Origin: Priapulus caudatus
Taxonomy: Eukaryota > Priapulida > Priapulimorpha > Priapulimorphida > Priapulidae
Assembly (NCBI RefSeq): GCF_000485595.1
Contig: NW_014577819.1
Coordinates: 71,038 to 135,037, forward strand
Reading direction: 5' to 3'
Length of the DNA: 64,000 nt
Position numbers and translations under genes: made by a program. Shown one piece after another: positions 41,201 through 56,858 of this stretch. The notes below the pieces were generated by a model. It was not told the DNA's origin. It worked only from the letters and a program-made list of their open reading frames with translations, and did no database searches. Positions within the stretch are counted from its first letter, which is position 1; every line of letters starts with the position of its first letter.

Positions 41201-44200
41201 GCGAACGCGGTGGCGGGACTTGATTAGGTTGCCAGTGAGTTTATCAGAAGAATACCCGGCTATAGTATACGTCAGTTGAGCGCTGTCGCTCTGCGGCACT
41301 TGTTTATTTAATTAGATTGTAATGTAGGAGTGCATTTAATTTTATCCAAGTGAATTTTTTTTTAAATTAGGAATTTCAATGTTTGATTTAATATTACATT
41401 TTATTAAATTTATACATTTTAAATATGTGTTGTAATCAATATCAACCTTTAAAAGCTAAGAAAGTATGTAGGTATTCATAGCTCTTGGTTGCCTTCGTAA
41501 AGTGTTCGTAATTTTAGACAAAATATCCATATTAAATATCCAATTAGATTTTGCAATGCACAATAGACACTGTTTACATTTCGTGAGGTATTGCCACAAG
41601 CTTTCAAGAATTGTTCTCGTAGACATGCTGCAGAATGCTAATAACCTGGCAGAATCTGTGAATGTTCGGCAATGTCCGGGAGCAAACAGCTCAGTAAATC
41701 ACAGGGAAACACGGGCTGCTCCCCCACCTCTCTTGTTTCCACGCATTTCGTGAAACAAATTTCCTGCTTCGCGACCTTTGCGCCTTCAGGAATCGTTAAA
41801 CTTCTAGTAGACATGCTGCAAAATGCTAGTAACCAGGCAGAATCTGCGAATGTTCGGAAGTCAGCTGTTGGTCACCTTGTTCGACCGCAGGCGGCGCAGC
41901 AGCGTCCGCAGCTCGCGGTTGAAGTTCCTGTTCAGCGCGAAGTAGACGAAGAAGTTGAGGCAGCAGTTGAGCGTCTGGCAGCAGTTCTCGACCATCGCGA
42001 GCACGTCCTGCGCGCCGGCGGCCGCGTCGTCGTCGCCGCCGCCGACGCTCGCGAACAGCTTCGTTGACGTGCCGTAGTGCGTCAGCGCCGTGCTGACGTC
42101 GAGCAGCAGCGACTCGAAGCTCATCACCACCAGGGTGCGCGTGAGGCGGAACTCCGTGCGCCGGCCGTCGGCGTCGGCGAGGCCGCGTGCGGCGCGACGC
42201 GCGCGCCGGTAGGCGACGAGGAGCAGCGTGTTGAAGACGGTGATGAGCAGCCAGGGCACGACCTGCATGACGACGGCGCGCGTCCACAGGTAGAGCGACT
42301 GCCACGGCTGCGACGTGTACCCGGCGCACGCCATCGAGTAGCACTGCACGTCGCTCCGAGGTGGTTCGGGGGCGGTGCTGTTCGGTGGCGCGTGTTCCAG
42401 GAGGGTGCTGTTCGGTGGCGCGTGTTCCAGGGTGGTGCGGTTCGGTGGCGCATGTTCCAGGGCGGTGCAGTTTGGTGGTGTTTGTTCCAGGTTGGTGCTG
42501 TTCGGTGGCATGTGTTCCAGGGTGGTGTAGTTCGATAGCGCATGTTCCAAGTTGGTATGGTCTGGTAGCGAAGGTTCGTCGGTGCTGTAGTTCGTTAGCA
42601 CACGTTCCTGCGTGCTGGCGTTCGCAAACATCCGTTCCTGAGCGGCTGTGAACCGGTAGTGTGTCGTAGCGGCGGTAGCGCTCAGCGAAGTCGCACTTCC
42701 CTCGCCAGTCGTCGCCACCAGCGCCGCGCTCATGATCTGAGCCTCCGCCGCGCAGGACATGACGGTTGTGGTCGAGCTCACCGGCTGCACGAGGAAGACG
42801 TAGGGTACGTGGAAGGCGACGGCGCCAGCTACGAGGACGGCGAGCACGCGGCCGGCGACGCGCGGCCCGCAGCGAGCGCGCGCCCACATCGGGTAACGCA
42901 CGTGCGCGTACCGCTCGATCGTCACCGCCGTCACGATCCACGTGCCGAGTCCCGCGCTCGCGTTGCCGAGCGGCGACGACAGGTAGACGACGACGAAGAG
43001 GCGCGCGTAGCTGAAGCAGGCGGTGTGGTCGCTCGCCCAGTGCGCCCTGCTGGCGGCAAGAGGCAGCATGCTGGCGAGGAACGCCGTGTTGGCGATGGCG
43101 AGCGCGAGCATGTAGACGAGGGAGGAAGCGGCGCCACCTGGCCTCGCCGCGACGCTGAGCACGACGGCGACCGTCAGCAGGTTGCCCGCGACGCCCGCAA
43201 TGCAGACGCAGCAGATGAGCGAGTAGACGACGACGGCGGCGACGTCGCTGTCGCCGGCGGCGACGGCTGCGCGAGCTTCCTCCGAAGCCATGCCAACAGT
43301 TCGTCGTACGGCGGTGGAGTGCCGATGCTGATCGCTCTGCCCGGCGAACTGCGATCAAGGGCGGCACAGCCGTCTGTGACACATTCGCAACTTTTTCGTT
43401 CCGAAAATTGGCCTCTCCTTGCGCATGCGGCGATATTAAACCAGGCACGTGAGCTCCGGTTGCCACACCAATATTGCGGGGGATGCGTCACTGGGTTTGT
43501 GGTCCACTTAAATCGGGTGTAATTAATGTGTACCTTATCAACTGAGTTAGCTGGAAAGTGGCATGGCGTTTTACAGTTTGGCTCTCACGTGTAACTACGG
43601 ATCTTGTGCAGTACACAAGTGTTTTGTGAACTGATATTACTTGTTTTTCAAAGCAACTGTTTTTAATCTGAGAAGAATAGGGAGCGTTGCCTTTTACTGT
43701 GAGGGATGTCATCCGTGTTGCCTCCCTGGTTACAAGCTCAAATGTGTATTCAGCTTGGTTCGGTAATGAAACGTTGCTCTGCATTCTAGGAATGTAAAAT
43801 GCAGATGTTGCATTACTGGCATGTTGCTCTACACACTAAATATCTCAACCTCTCTACCAACATGACTCATCATGTTTGCATACTTGTCACTCTGCTACTT
43901 GACATTGTAATAGATGGGGTCGACAGGAATTTGCAGTTGCCGAGCATTTAAGATCCTTGCAGTGATTAGTCGAACCAAAACGTGGAGTGGTTGATTTATT
44001 GCTCGAAAAGAACTAGCTTTATGAGAGCACCTCTAATAAATGGATGAATAGCTTATTGATAAGCACGTCACGGCCCTCATAATAAGAAACAACTCCCTAT
44101 TCATCATGTCAATTTGCCCACCATGAGCCCTCTCCAGCAGAAGAACCCATCGATAATAATTGAAATTCCCACGTGCAGTCGATTCTGGTGGTGTTTTTAA

Positions 44201-47200
44201 GTGTCACACATAGTACCTGTATGTACAATTGGCTGTTGCAGAGATGACTTGCCAGAATCCGTCTACAAGTACCAACTGCTGGGATTAAACCTCTTATGTT
44301 TGCTCGCCCAGAACAGAGTTGCAGAGTTCCATACCGTAAGTGATATTCTCTCTCTCTCCTTCCTACTTTTTCTGCCTGTGTCACACTGTTCTACCTCGGC
44401 CTGATGCCAGCCGTGTTGCGTCCACTGCATGTTATTATATATATCCTACATGCGTTTTTTGTTATCGGCACTCCATGTGATCATGTAAACATTCTTGTTC
44501 AATCTCCTTGATTATCTCTTTTAAATTCTTTCATAAAAATGATATGTAAAATGCATTTTAGATTTTTATTTTGTGTAGCTACATATGATGTATCATGTAA
44601 ACGTTAATGGTTTTTGCAATTATATTAATATTTAAATAAATAATATTTTAATTAAATTTTTGTTTATTTCGTAATTAATTTTTAAAATACTAATTTTTTA
44701 ATGTTATTCCAAATGTTAATGGCTTCTCGCAGGAGGTGGAGCTGTTGCCATCCAAAGAGATACAGACAAACGTTTATATTCGGCATCCGGTGTCAATGGA
44801 ACAGTATCTCATGGAGGGTAGCTACAACAAGGTGAGAGCCCGAGTATTATCTAGTGAGCTGTCTTTTCGACGGTCAATTTTTGTATTAAGACGGTCCAAT
44901 TTTATTGCCGACAGCTGATGATGGTCATGCACTTATTTCAGTGAATAAATTTGTAATATATATATATATATATTAGTGATGTCATGATCATCGATTATAC
45001 TCGATCATCGGTTGAACAGTGGCTGGAACCAAGCGCTTGGTTATCAAAATTCATGATCAATTTCATCGAAAAAAAAATATTTGAAATAAATGTAAAACTT
45101 GAACAAGAAAACTTGGAAAAGTTATGAGAATCAGAGATATCATCGCTACTATACAAGTTATCCTTTATTAACATACATGTATTATACACACAGTAGTAAA
45201 CAGTGCAAAACAAACAGTAAACAGAGCTAAACAAGCACATACATGCACACACGTACATGCACACGACGTTACGCACACGCAGGCATTCAACACCCCGAGT
45301 AACCGATTGTAACCATCATCGGTTACTTGGGTCCAACCGATGATCGATTACGAAATTACAACCGATTGACAACACTAATATATATACATTGCTGGGACAC
45401 AAGTGTTCAGTTATTTCATCTGAGACTCCAACTTTCCCAATCCTAGCTATCCGCTTGAGAGGTCATGCGTACAATACCCATTCACACAGGAGGCAGCATG
45501 CTGTATGTGTACAAATCCTGGTGGTCGTTGTCAGAAACGTCATGAGTTGTTATGACATCATAAATCTTTAATGTCCTAACTTTTAAAGGGAATTGTCTTC
45601 CATAAGTTATGATGTTTCTGACAATGCCCCCCCCCCATCTCAACTTGTGTATTTTACAAGTTACATAATCATGTTAGGTGTATGTAAATAGAGATCTCAA
45701 TGTATGTACTCCTGATCATATATTGTACTAGTGGGATACCCGGCGTTGCCCGGGGAAATCAGTGGCGTTACTCAGTTGGTGACTGCTTGGTTGAAAGGAA
45801 AATACCCAAAAAGATCTAACTATCTATCTATCCATGCATCCATCCATCCCATCCCATCGCACCACATCCCATCCCATGGCATGCCATCCCATCCCATCCC
45901 ATCGCACCACATCCCGGACCCATACCATCCCATCCCAAACAGTAAAAAACAATAAGACATTACAAATAAAAAATAAAATTAAAAAGTAAGAAATTAAAAA
46001 TAATACATACTAAAGAGGGTAGGTAAAGGGGAAAAAAGAGGAAAATAAGTTCCCCAGCTGGGACTCGAACCCGGAATCCTGGTGTAGGAGACGGATGTTC
46101 TAGCGATTATGCCACTGCGCCGTTAAGGGTATATACCATGGATTCACACGTACGTGATGTTTTAATCTGTACGCACCGCCATCTATTGATGAATAGAATT
46201 TTTATCAATTTTTAACTTTTTTACATTTTTGTTTCAGCCAGAACCACCTCCCAGATGTGCTGATTCTGAAAATATCTTTAGTTGTCCTCTAGGCTGCGGA
46301 GTTCTCTAGTTATGCGAGTACGGACTAATTCGGCTGAACAACTTTATATATATAGATTTTCCTCTAGGCTGCGGAGTTCTCTAGTTATGCGAGTACGGAC
46401 TAATTCGGCTGAACAACTTTATATATATAGATAAGAATTTGACTAACAGGATAATTCCAATGTTTTTTTCAACTTTTGCAGCTGTTTCTAGCAAAGGGAA
46501 ATGTTCCAGCTCAAAGTTATAACTTCTTCATGGACATTCTGCTAAACACGATTAGGTAAGCACGAGGTGTGCATGATAATCATGTAGTATGTCCATAAAT
46601 AAATTTTAAAGGCAGCTAACTGATATACCTTTGTACATAATTATTACTGTGAAATGTGTGTTATACGTTAAAACTATTAATATGATTGCAATAATTTAGA
46701 TGATTGAAAATTGAAATAATTAAAACAGCTATTTGATAAGGTTAACAACCAACAATAGATGATTTGCCATTGTGGTGAAGTGCGACTTCATTCGATCGAT
46801 ATAATCGCGCATTGTCAGCGTTATGTGTAATTTTAACTGTAACAATGGTGTGGAGTGTGTAACAGCACAAAATATGAATATACGTGTTTAAAAGCACTAG
46901 GCCAGATGGGTTGCAATGATAGGGGCATACCATGTGTTTATTAATTCATTAAAAATATTTCATTTCTATCACATAAAATATAGAGATGAAATAGCAAATT
47001 GCATGGAAAAGGCTTACGAGGAGATTGCATTTAGCGAAGCAGCTCGTATGCTCTTCTTCGAGACACAGAAGCCTATGAAAGTGTATGCTACACAGGTAAG
47101 AACTATCAAAACCTTTTCGGCGAGATTTTAGCAATGATTATAAACATGTTATAGCAGTTAATTTATCCTTCTACATGTAAAATCAAAATATTGAGCTACT

Positions 47201-47386
47201 CCCATTAATTAATCATTAGCTTTGACTGCTATGCGCATTCTGTTCCAGCGAGGATGGGCGGTTGGCCCCAACAACTGCTTGCAGTTTTCGAACAAGGAGA
47301 AAACGGCAGAGACCGATACAATACCAGCTCTGGAACTAGCACAACAGACTATAGAGTATGCACGCCAACTGGAGATGATTGTATAA
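38208..47386 (+). CDS. PSMD8: 26S proteasome non-ATPase regulatory subunit 8 (Rpn12)
   Basis: Subunit of the 19S lid. Eight exons: 38208-38315 ([20 protein letters not shown]), 39803-39875, 40163-40265 ([19 protein letters not shown]), 44242-44335 ([19 protein letters not shown]), 44733-44831 ([20 protein letters not shown]), 46482-46555, 46984-47095, 47249-47386 (ending [10 protein letters not shown], stop TAA). The coding length is 801 bp, 266 residues, close to the short form of vertebrate PSMD8, which the conserved PCI/CSN8-type helices cover throughout. All introns are GT-AG and in phase. Intron 1 contains an inverted-repeat element, intron 3 (40266-44241) a whole GPCR gene on the other strand plus a 0.9-kb repeat, and intron 5 a SINE-like element. 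Confidence 0.96.
38771..39336. mobile_element. MITE in PSMD8 intron 1
   Basis: Inverted ends GGACGTGGATATTCGTCCG (38771) and CGGACGAATATCCACGTC (to 39336). The arms continue through AGCATCGG, GCGCTATTCGTCCGAGCAGT and GCATGCGCTGTTCATGTT for about 100 bp. The core has G/C runs at 39115-39140. No coding. Confidence 0.7.
40385..41305 (+). repeat. AGGTCA-rich dispersed repeat, PSMD8 intron copy
   Basis: The cleanest copy of a roughly 0.9-kb repeat also found, corrupted, at about 2030-2480, 4280-5480, 9870-10400 and 11570-12950. Recognisable blocks in order: GGTCAAAGGTCAAGG, TTAACTTAAGGTATAGG, GGTCACAGGTCAAAGG, GACGTGCGAAGAGTAAGTGT, a C-rich block (CCCCACTACGCTCGCGCTCG), GCATATCCATGATAACAT, and GAGCGCTGTCGCTCTGCGGC. 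No open frame. It may be a SINE-like or DNA element; I see no clear ends. Confidence 0.6.
41861..43291 (-). CDS. Class A (rhodopsin-type) G protein-coupled receptor, orphan, nested in PSMD8 intron 3
   Basis: Intronless 476-residue receptor. TM1 about 18-46 (GVAGNLL, N37), TM2 55-82, Cys92 at the top of TM3, E-R-Y at 126-128 in place of D-R-Y, TM4 146-168. ECL2 is very long (about 169-310) with a 10-residue repeat of the form [10 protein letters not shown] at about 223-292 and at least eight N-x-S/T sequons. TM5 is 312-336, a basic loop 3 follows, TM6 381-407, and TM7 about 430-455 has NFFVY (446-450) in place of NPxxY. The pattern resembles peptide-type receptors such as the FMRFamide receptor group, but I cannot name a ligand. 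GC-rich codons contrast with the AT-rich host intron; a retrotransposed or old single-exon receptor is possible. Confidence 0.85.
   Translation of the reverse strand: MASEEARAAVAAGDSDVAAVVVYSLICCVCIAGVAGNLLTVAVVLSVAARPGGAASSLVYMLALAIANTAFLASMLPLAASRAHWASDHTACFSYARLFVVVYLSSPLGNASAGLGTWIVTAVTIERYAHVRYPMWARARCGPRVAGRVLAVLVAGAVAFHVPYVFLVQPVSSTTTVMSCAAEAQIMSAALVATTGEGSATSLSATAATTHYRFTAAQERMFANASTQERVLTNYSTDEPSLPDHTNLEHALSNYTTLEHMPPNSTNLEQTPPNCTALEHAPPNRTTLEHAPPNSTLLEHAPPNSTAPEPPRSDVQCYSMACAGYTSQPWQSLYLWTRAVVMQVVPWLLITVFNTLLLVAYRRARRAARGLADADGRRTEFRLTRTLVVMSFESLLLDVSTALTHYGTSTKLFASVGGGDDDAAAGAQDVLAMVENCCQTLNCCLNFFVYFALNRNFNRELRTLLRRLRSNKVTNS
45728..46437. mobile_element. SINE-like element with tRNA-like segment
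   Basis: Starts with GGGATACCCGGCGTTGCCCG, a terminus familiar from repeats in many invertebrates, followed by a CCCATCC minisatellite (45838-45935). The minus strand at 46053-46122 reads like a tRNA-derived head: TGGCATAATCGC (A-box-like) and GGGTTCGAGTCCC (B box). The tail holds a 72-bp direct duplication (46285-46357 and 46358-46430, CCTCTAGGCTGCGGAGTTCT) ending in TATATATAGAT. In PSMD8 intron 5. Confidence 0.6.
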
Positions 47387-48419
47387 GGTGTCATCATGTT
47401 GGTACAATCAACAATCTACACGAGACTGCATTTTGTATTTATAAAAAACATGCAGTTTTATAAATATACTTTTCAGTTGTTATTAGTCATTTTATTAATA
47501 ACAATTGTAGGAAACATGGCCATACTAAAATGAAATAGACAAAAGCTGCCAAGCGGAGTGGCCTTTCAATGCTGTTCTAAATGTTATATTACATGTGTGT
47601 GGCATCACCTTTAAATAGCTAAACCATCAGCCAGCAGGCGTAAGTTTCCATCTAACAGTCTAATGAAAGATTATGAGACTACATTATTTATATATAGAAT
47701 TAATAAAAATACCAGAACAAACAGTTTACAATTTAATACATGTTTATTTACTTTTTACTCATAAATAGTTTGTACTCGGGATGAAATTTTGAAGTACTGT
47801 TAGGAACAGAACACAAAGTATACATACAAAATATCAGGAGTGAATAAACACAAATTTGCTTTTTTCTTTTGTTAATTTGTTTTTATTCACTCGGGGAAAG
47901 TATACATATGCCACTATTAAATATATAACACTGACATTATATACATTCTTGCTTTTGTCTCGTGGCAAATCCAGTTCCACCTGCATCAAATTTTTATATC
48001 CATAAAAACGTGCAGAACTTTACACACAAGTAATACACTGTTTTGATAAAGCATCGACTGCTTAATGCGACTGTACCATTTATGATTTCGAAATATTTTT
48101 GGAGAATGTTTTAGAGCACAGAAACATAAAAACTTGTCACTTGGAAGTAAAGCCTGTCTGTTAACTTCTGACCCCGGTACGCCATTGCAGACGGCTACAC
48201 ATTCCGCATGCTACCTGTATATAATCCGTAGGATTGGGGAAAAAACACGTCCAATCGCATGTACTCTTAGTGCAACCGGCAAGATGCACTTTTCCCAAGT
48301 CGGAAAATTGCAGTAAATACGAGTATGCTGGTCGGCTGAATATCCTGCGGGGGCGGGGGTATTGCGCCGGCTTCCCCCCCTCCCCCGCGCGTCGGGATGG
48401 GAGGATTGCCTCGGCTCGT
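47387..48419. other. Convergent 3' flanks of PSMD8 and PSMC6
   Basis: 1.0 kb of non-coding DNA between two stop codons. AATAAA at 47702-47707 on the plus strand and TTTATT at about 47881 (AATAAA on minus) could serve PSMD8 and PSMC6. No other feature seen except a C-run at 48370. Confidence 0.45.
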
Positions 48420-54763
<6,344 letters not shown>

Positions 54764-55400
54764 CTTAGCTTTACTACAACTGCTCTATTGTTATGCCTGC
54801 TACCCGGATGATGAGGAAGATCCCATTTTAAATTATAGGGATGGCGCGCAGAATAAAAGAACGAATTTTGAATATACATAATATTTATACGTTTGATTTG
54901 AGTATTAAAACTGTTGTAACCTGCTACTCTACATTGTTTATTATAAACATATCAAAAGTATATTAGCTATTTTAGTATTATGGTAATAAAGGTATGGCCA
55001 TAGATATCATATAACAACGCGTTATATGGGTATGGCCATGGTTCCTCTCATTAACAATGGTGCGTCAACTTACACCAGGTGGCGCGGAAGACCACCTGCG
55101 CGCCCGACTGTCCCGCTTTGTCGTTTTATTGAATAACTCATATATAAGGTAAGTTTAAATAAAAATTGTAGATAAACAGCACAATAGCCAGTGCTATTTT
55201 ACTAGTACATACATTCACACTGAATTTCTTGTTATAGCTAATCCGATTTGATTCAGTTGCGCAAACTAAAACTATAAGTAAAGTATAAGTATACGTGAAC
55301 TGAACAAGTGTCGTGACAAGTGTCAATGATGGTAGTGCTAGTAGTACTCATTTTACATGCGTCTAAACAGAGGAATTGCTCCGACCTGTGATTGGAGGAT

Positions 55401-55410
55401 NNNNNNNNNN
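55401..55410. other. Scaffold gap (10 N)
   Basis: Ten unresolved bases. The size is probably nominal. Confidence 0.99.
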
Positions 55411-56104
55411 TGCTAATCTGAGGGTGCGGGTTTATCCATTTTACCCCATTACTGGGGTCTGCGTCGGCTCGGACTAACAGCTGAGATGATCGGATTGTCA
55501 GAGGAGCAACTAGCAACTTATATTTACAAAAATACAAGTTGAAGTCCAACTAGAAGTGTTCAAGTGATTCATCCTTGCATTCCACCATGCTGGTGACTAG
55601 TGCTTAACTGGTTTGCATTGATGAAAGAAAAGAAGACCAGTATCCAGACACGTACAGGGCACAAATTTAACCATGGCACTGATGGCAGGTGCCATGGTTC
55701 CCCTTTTTGCTGCGGTACCTTTGAAAATTGGATGATATCCACAGCAATAAACTGTCGTAGCCGCTTTACCTGGTTTGCCTCCAATCCATGCCATTCTCGT
55801 AAATTCTATGTTGTGTATAATTTTTTTTGTCAAAAGTGACTTGCTTTGATCACTCCTCTTTGAACTTGAAGGGAAGGCTTTCCCTGGTGGCTATCTAACC
55901 TGCTACAATGACTTACAAGTTTTGCTCAAAGTTAACGCTGTGGCTCCTCAAATGTACACATCTCGCGGAGGGAAGGGAAGGGAGGCTACTAAAATCACTA
56001 TAACCGCTGCTAAATGTACTGTTTAAACTAGTTTTATTACTTGTATTCAATAATAGCATAACAAAAAACGTGTTGATAGTTTTCTGTTAAAAAAACAAAC
56101 AAAT

Positions 56105-56239
56105 TTACTTGGCAGCAGCACCACCGCCGTAGGAACTAGCGTGCTGTGTGCGAGGGAAGCTCCCTGTTCTGTTGATTGGCCCATCCTGTTGTTTAGCCAC
56201 GGAACATTGGCGACCGGATACCGGTCGAGGAGCCACAGC
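56105..56239 (-). CDS. Possible terminal exon of an unidentified gene
   Basis: On the minus strand a TTTTAG acceptor at 56240 opens a frame beginning AVAPRPVSGRQCSVAKQQDG and ending ASSYGGGAAAK with stop TAA at 56105-56107. The composition (Gly/Ala/Ser tail) looks protein-like, but I recognise no family and find no upstream exon before the oppositely oriented ESCO gene. Confidence 0.25.
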   Translation of the reverse strand, partial: AVAPRPVSGRQCSVAKQQDGPINRTGSFPRTQHASSYGGGAAAK

Positions 56240-56858
56240 CTAAAATGAATGCACAACTTGTCTTTTCCTAAAACAGTATAATTTGACCCTTGTATGTGCT
56301 GAGGTTATTTTAGTTTCCGTAACATTAGTTAATGATGAGTTCATTGTCAATGCATCTGATGATTGCAACTGGAAATTACATGTATATTAGATGTAGTCAA
56401 GCCTGCAGCATGCAAACTTATTGCCATTTTATCTAATGTATAGATGTATGTTTGAAATTTTCTTGCTGTCTAATGTATTATATATATATACATATATAGA
56501 TGATAAAACCTGTGACTTGCCAGATTGGTAAATGTTTGTTTTCATTCTGTGACACTGACATGCGAGAGTCTGTGAGTTGACAGAGCAACAGAGAGGTGAT
56601 GTCAGATAACAAGTGCAAGAGTCATCTTAACATGGTTATCTTTAAATTTCTCCCAAAATCACAACCACGTTAAGGTTTAAGTGCTGCAGGTTTTTGCTCC
56701 ACGTTTCGAGAGTTAAAGTTAAATGTCATCGTAACTTGCACTTGTCCTTTAAAGCAATACCTTCACCTCTGTTGTTGTTTGTCGTTGCAGACTTTCGCAT
56801 GTGAGTGAGGTAAAATACCGTGAGCTTATCATCACGTTAGCGCAGGCCTCTGCAGTCA

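Larger units (their letters stand above)
54764..56858. other. Divergent intergenic region of PSMC6 and ESCO, with a scaffold gap
   Basis: Holds the PSMC6 promoter side, a 50-bp palindrome around 54990-55045 (TATGGCCAT / ATGGCCATG), the N gap at 55401-55410, and a possible orphan exon at 56105-56239. A CAG acceptor at 56788-56790 suggests a spliced 5' UTR for the ESCO gene. Confidence 0.45.

Noticed and set aside
41826-43466. 546-codon Arg-rich minus-strand frame and a 287-codon plus-strand frame
   Set aside because: Alternative frames of the GC-rich GPCR gene; only 41861-43291 has seven hydrophobic segments and receptor motifs.
55569-55833. Small minus-strand frames near the N gap
   Set aside because: Overlapping frames of similar length on both strands, no splice context or family resemblance.
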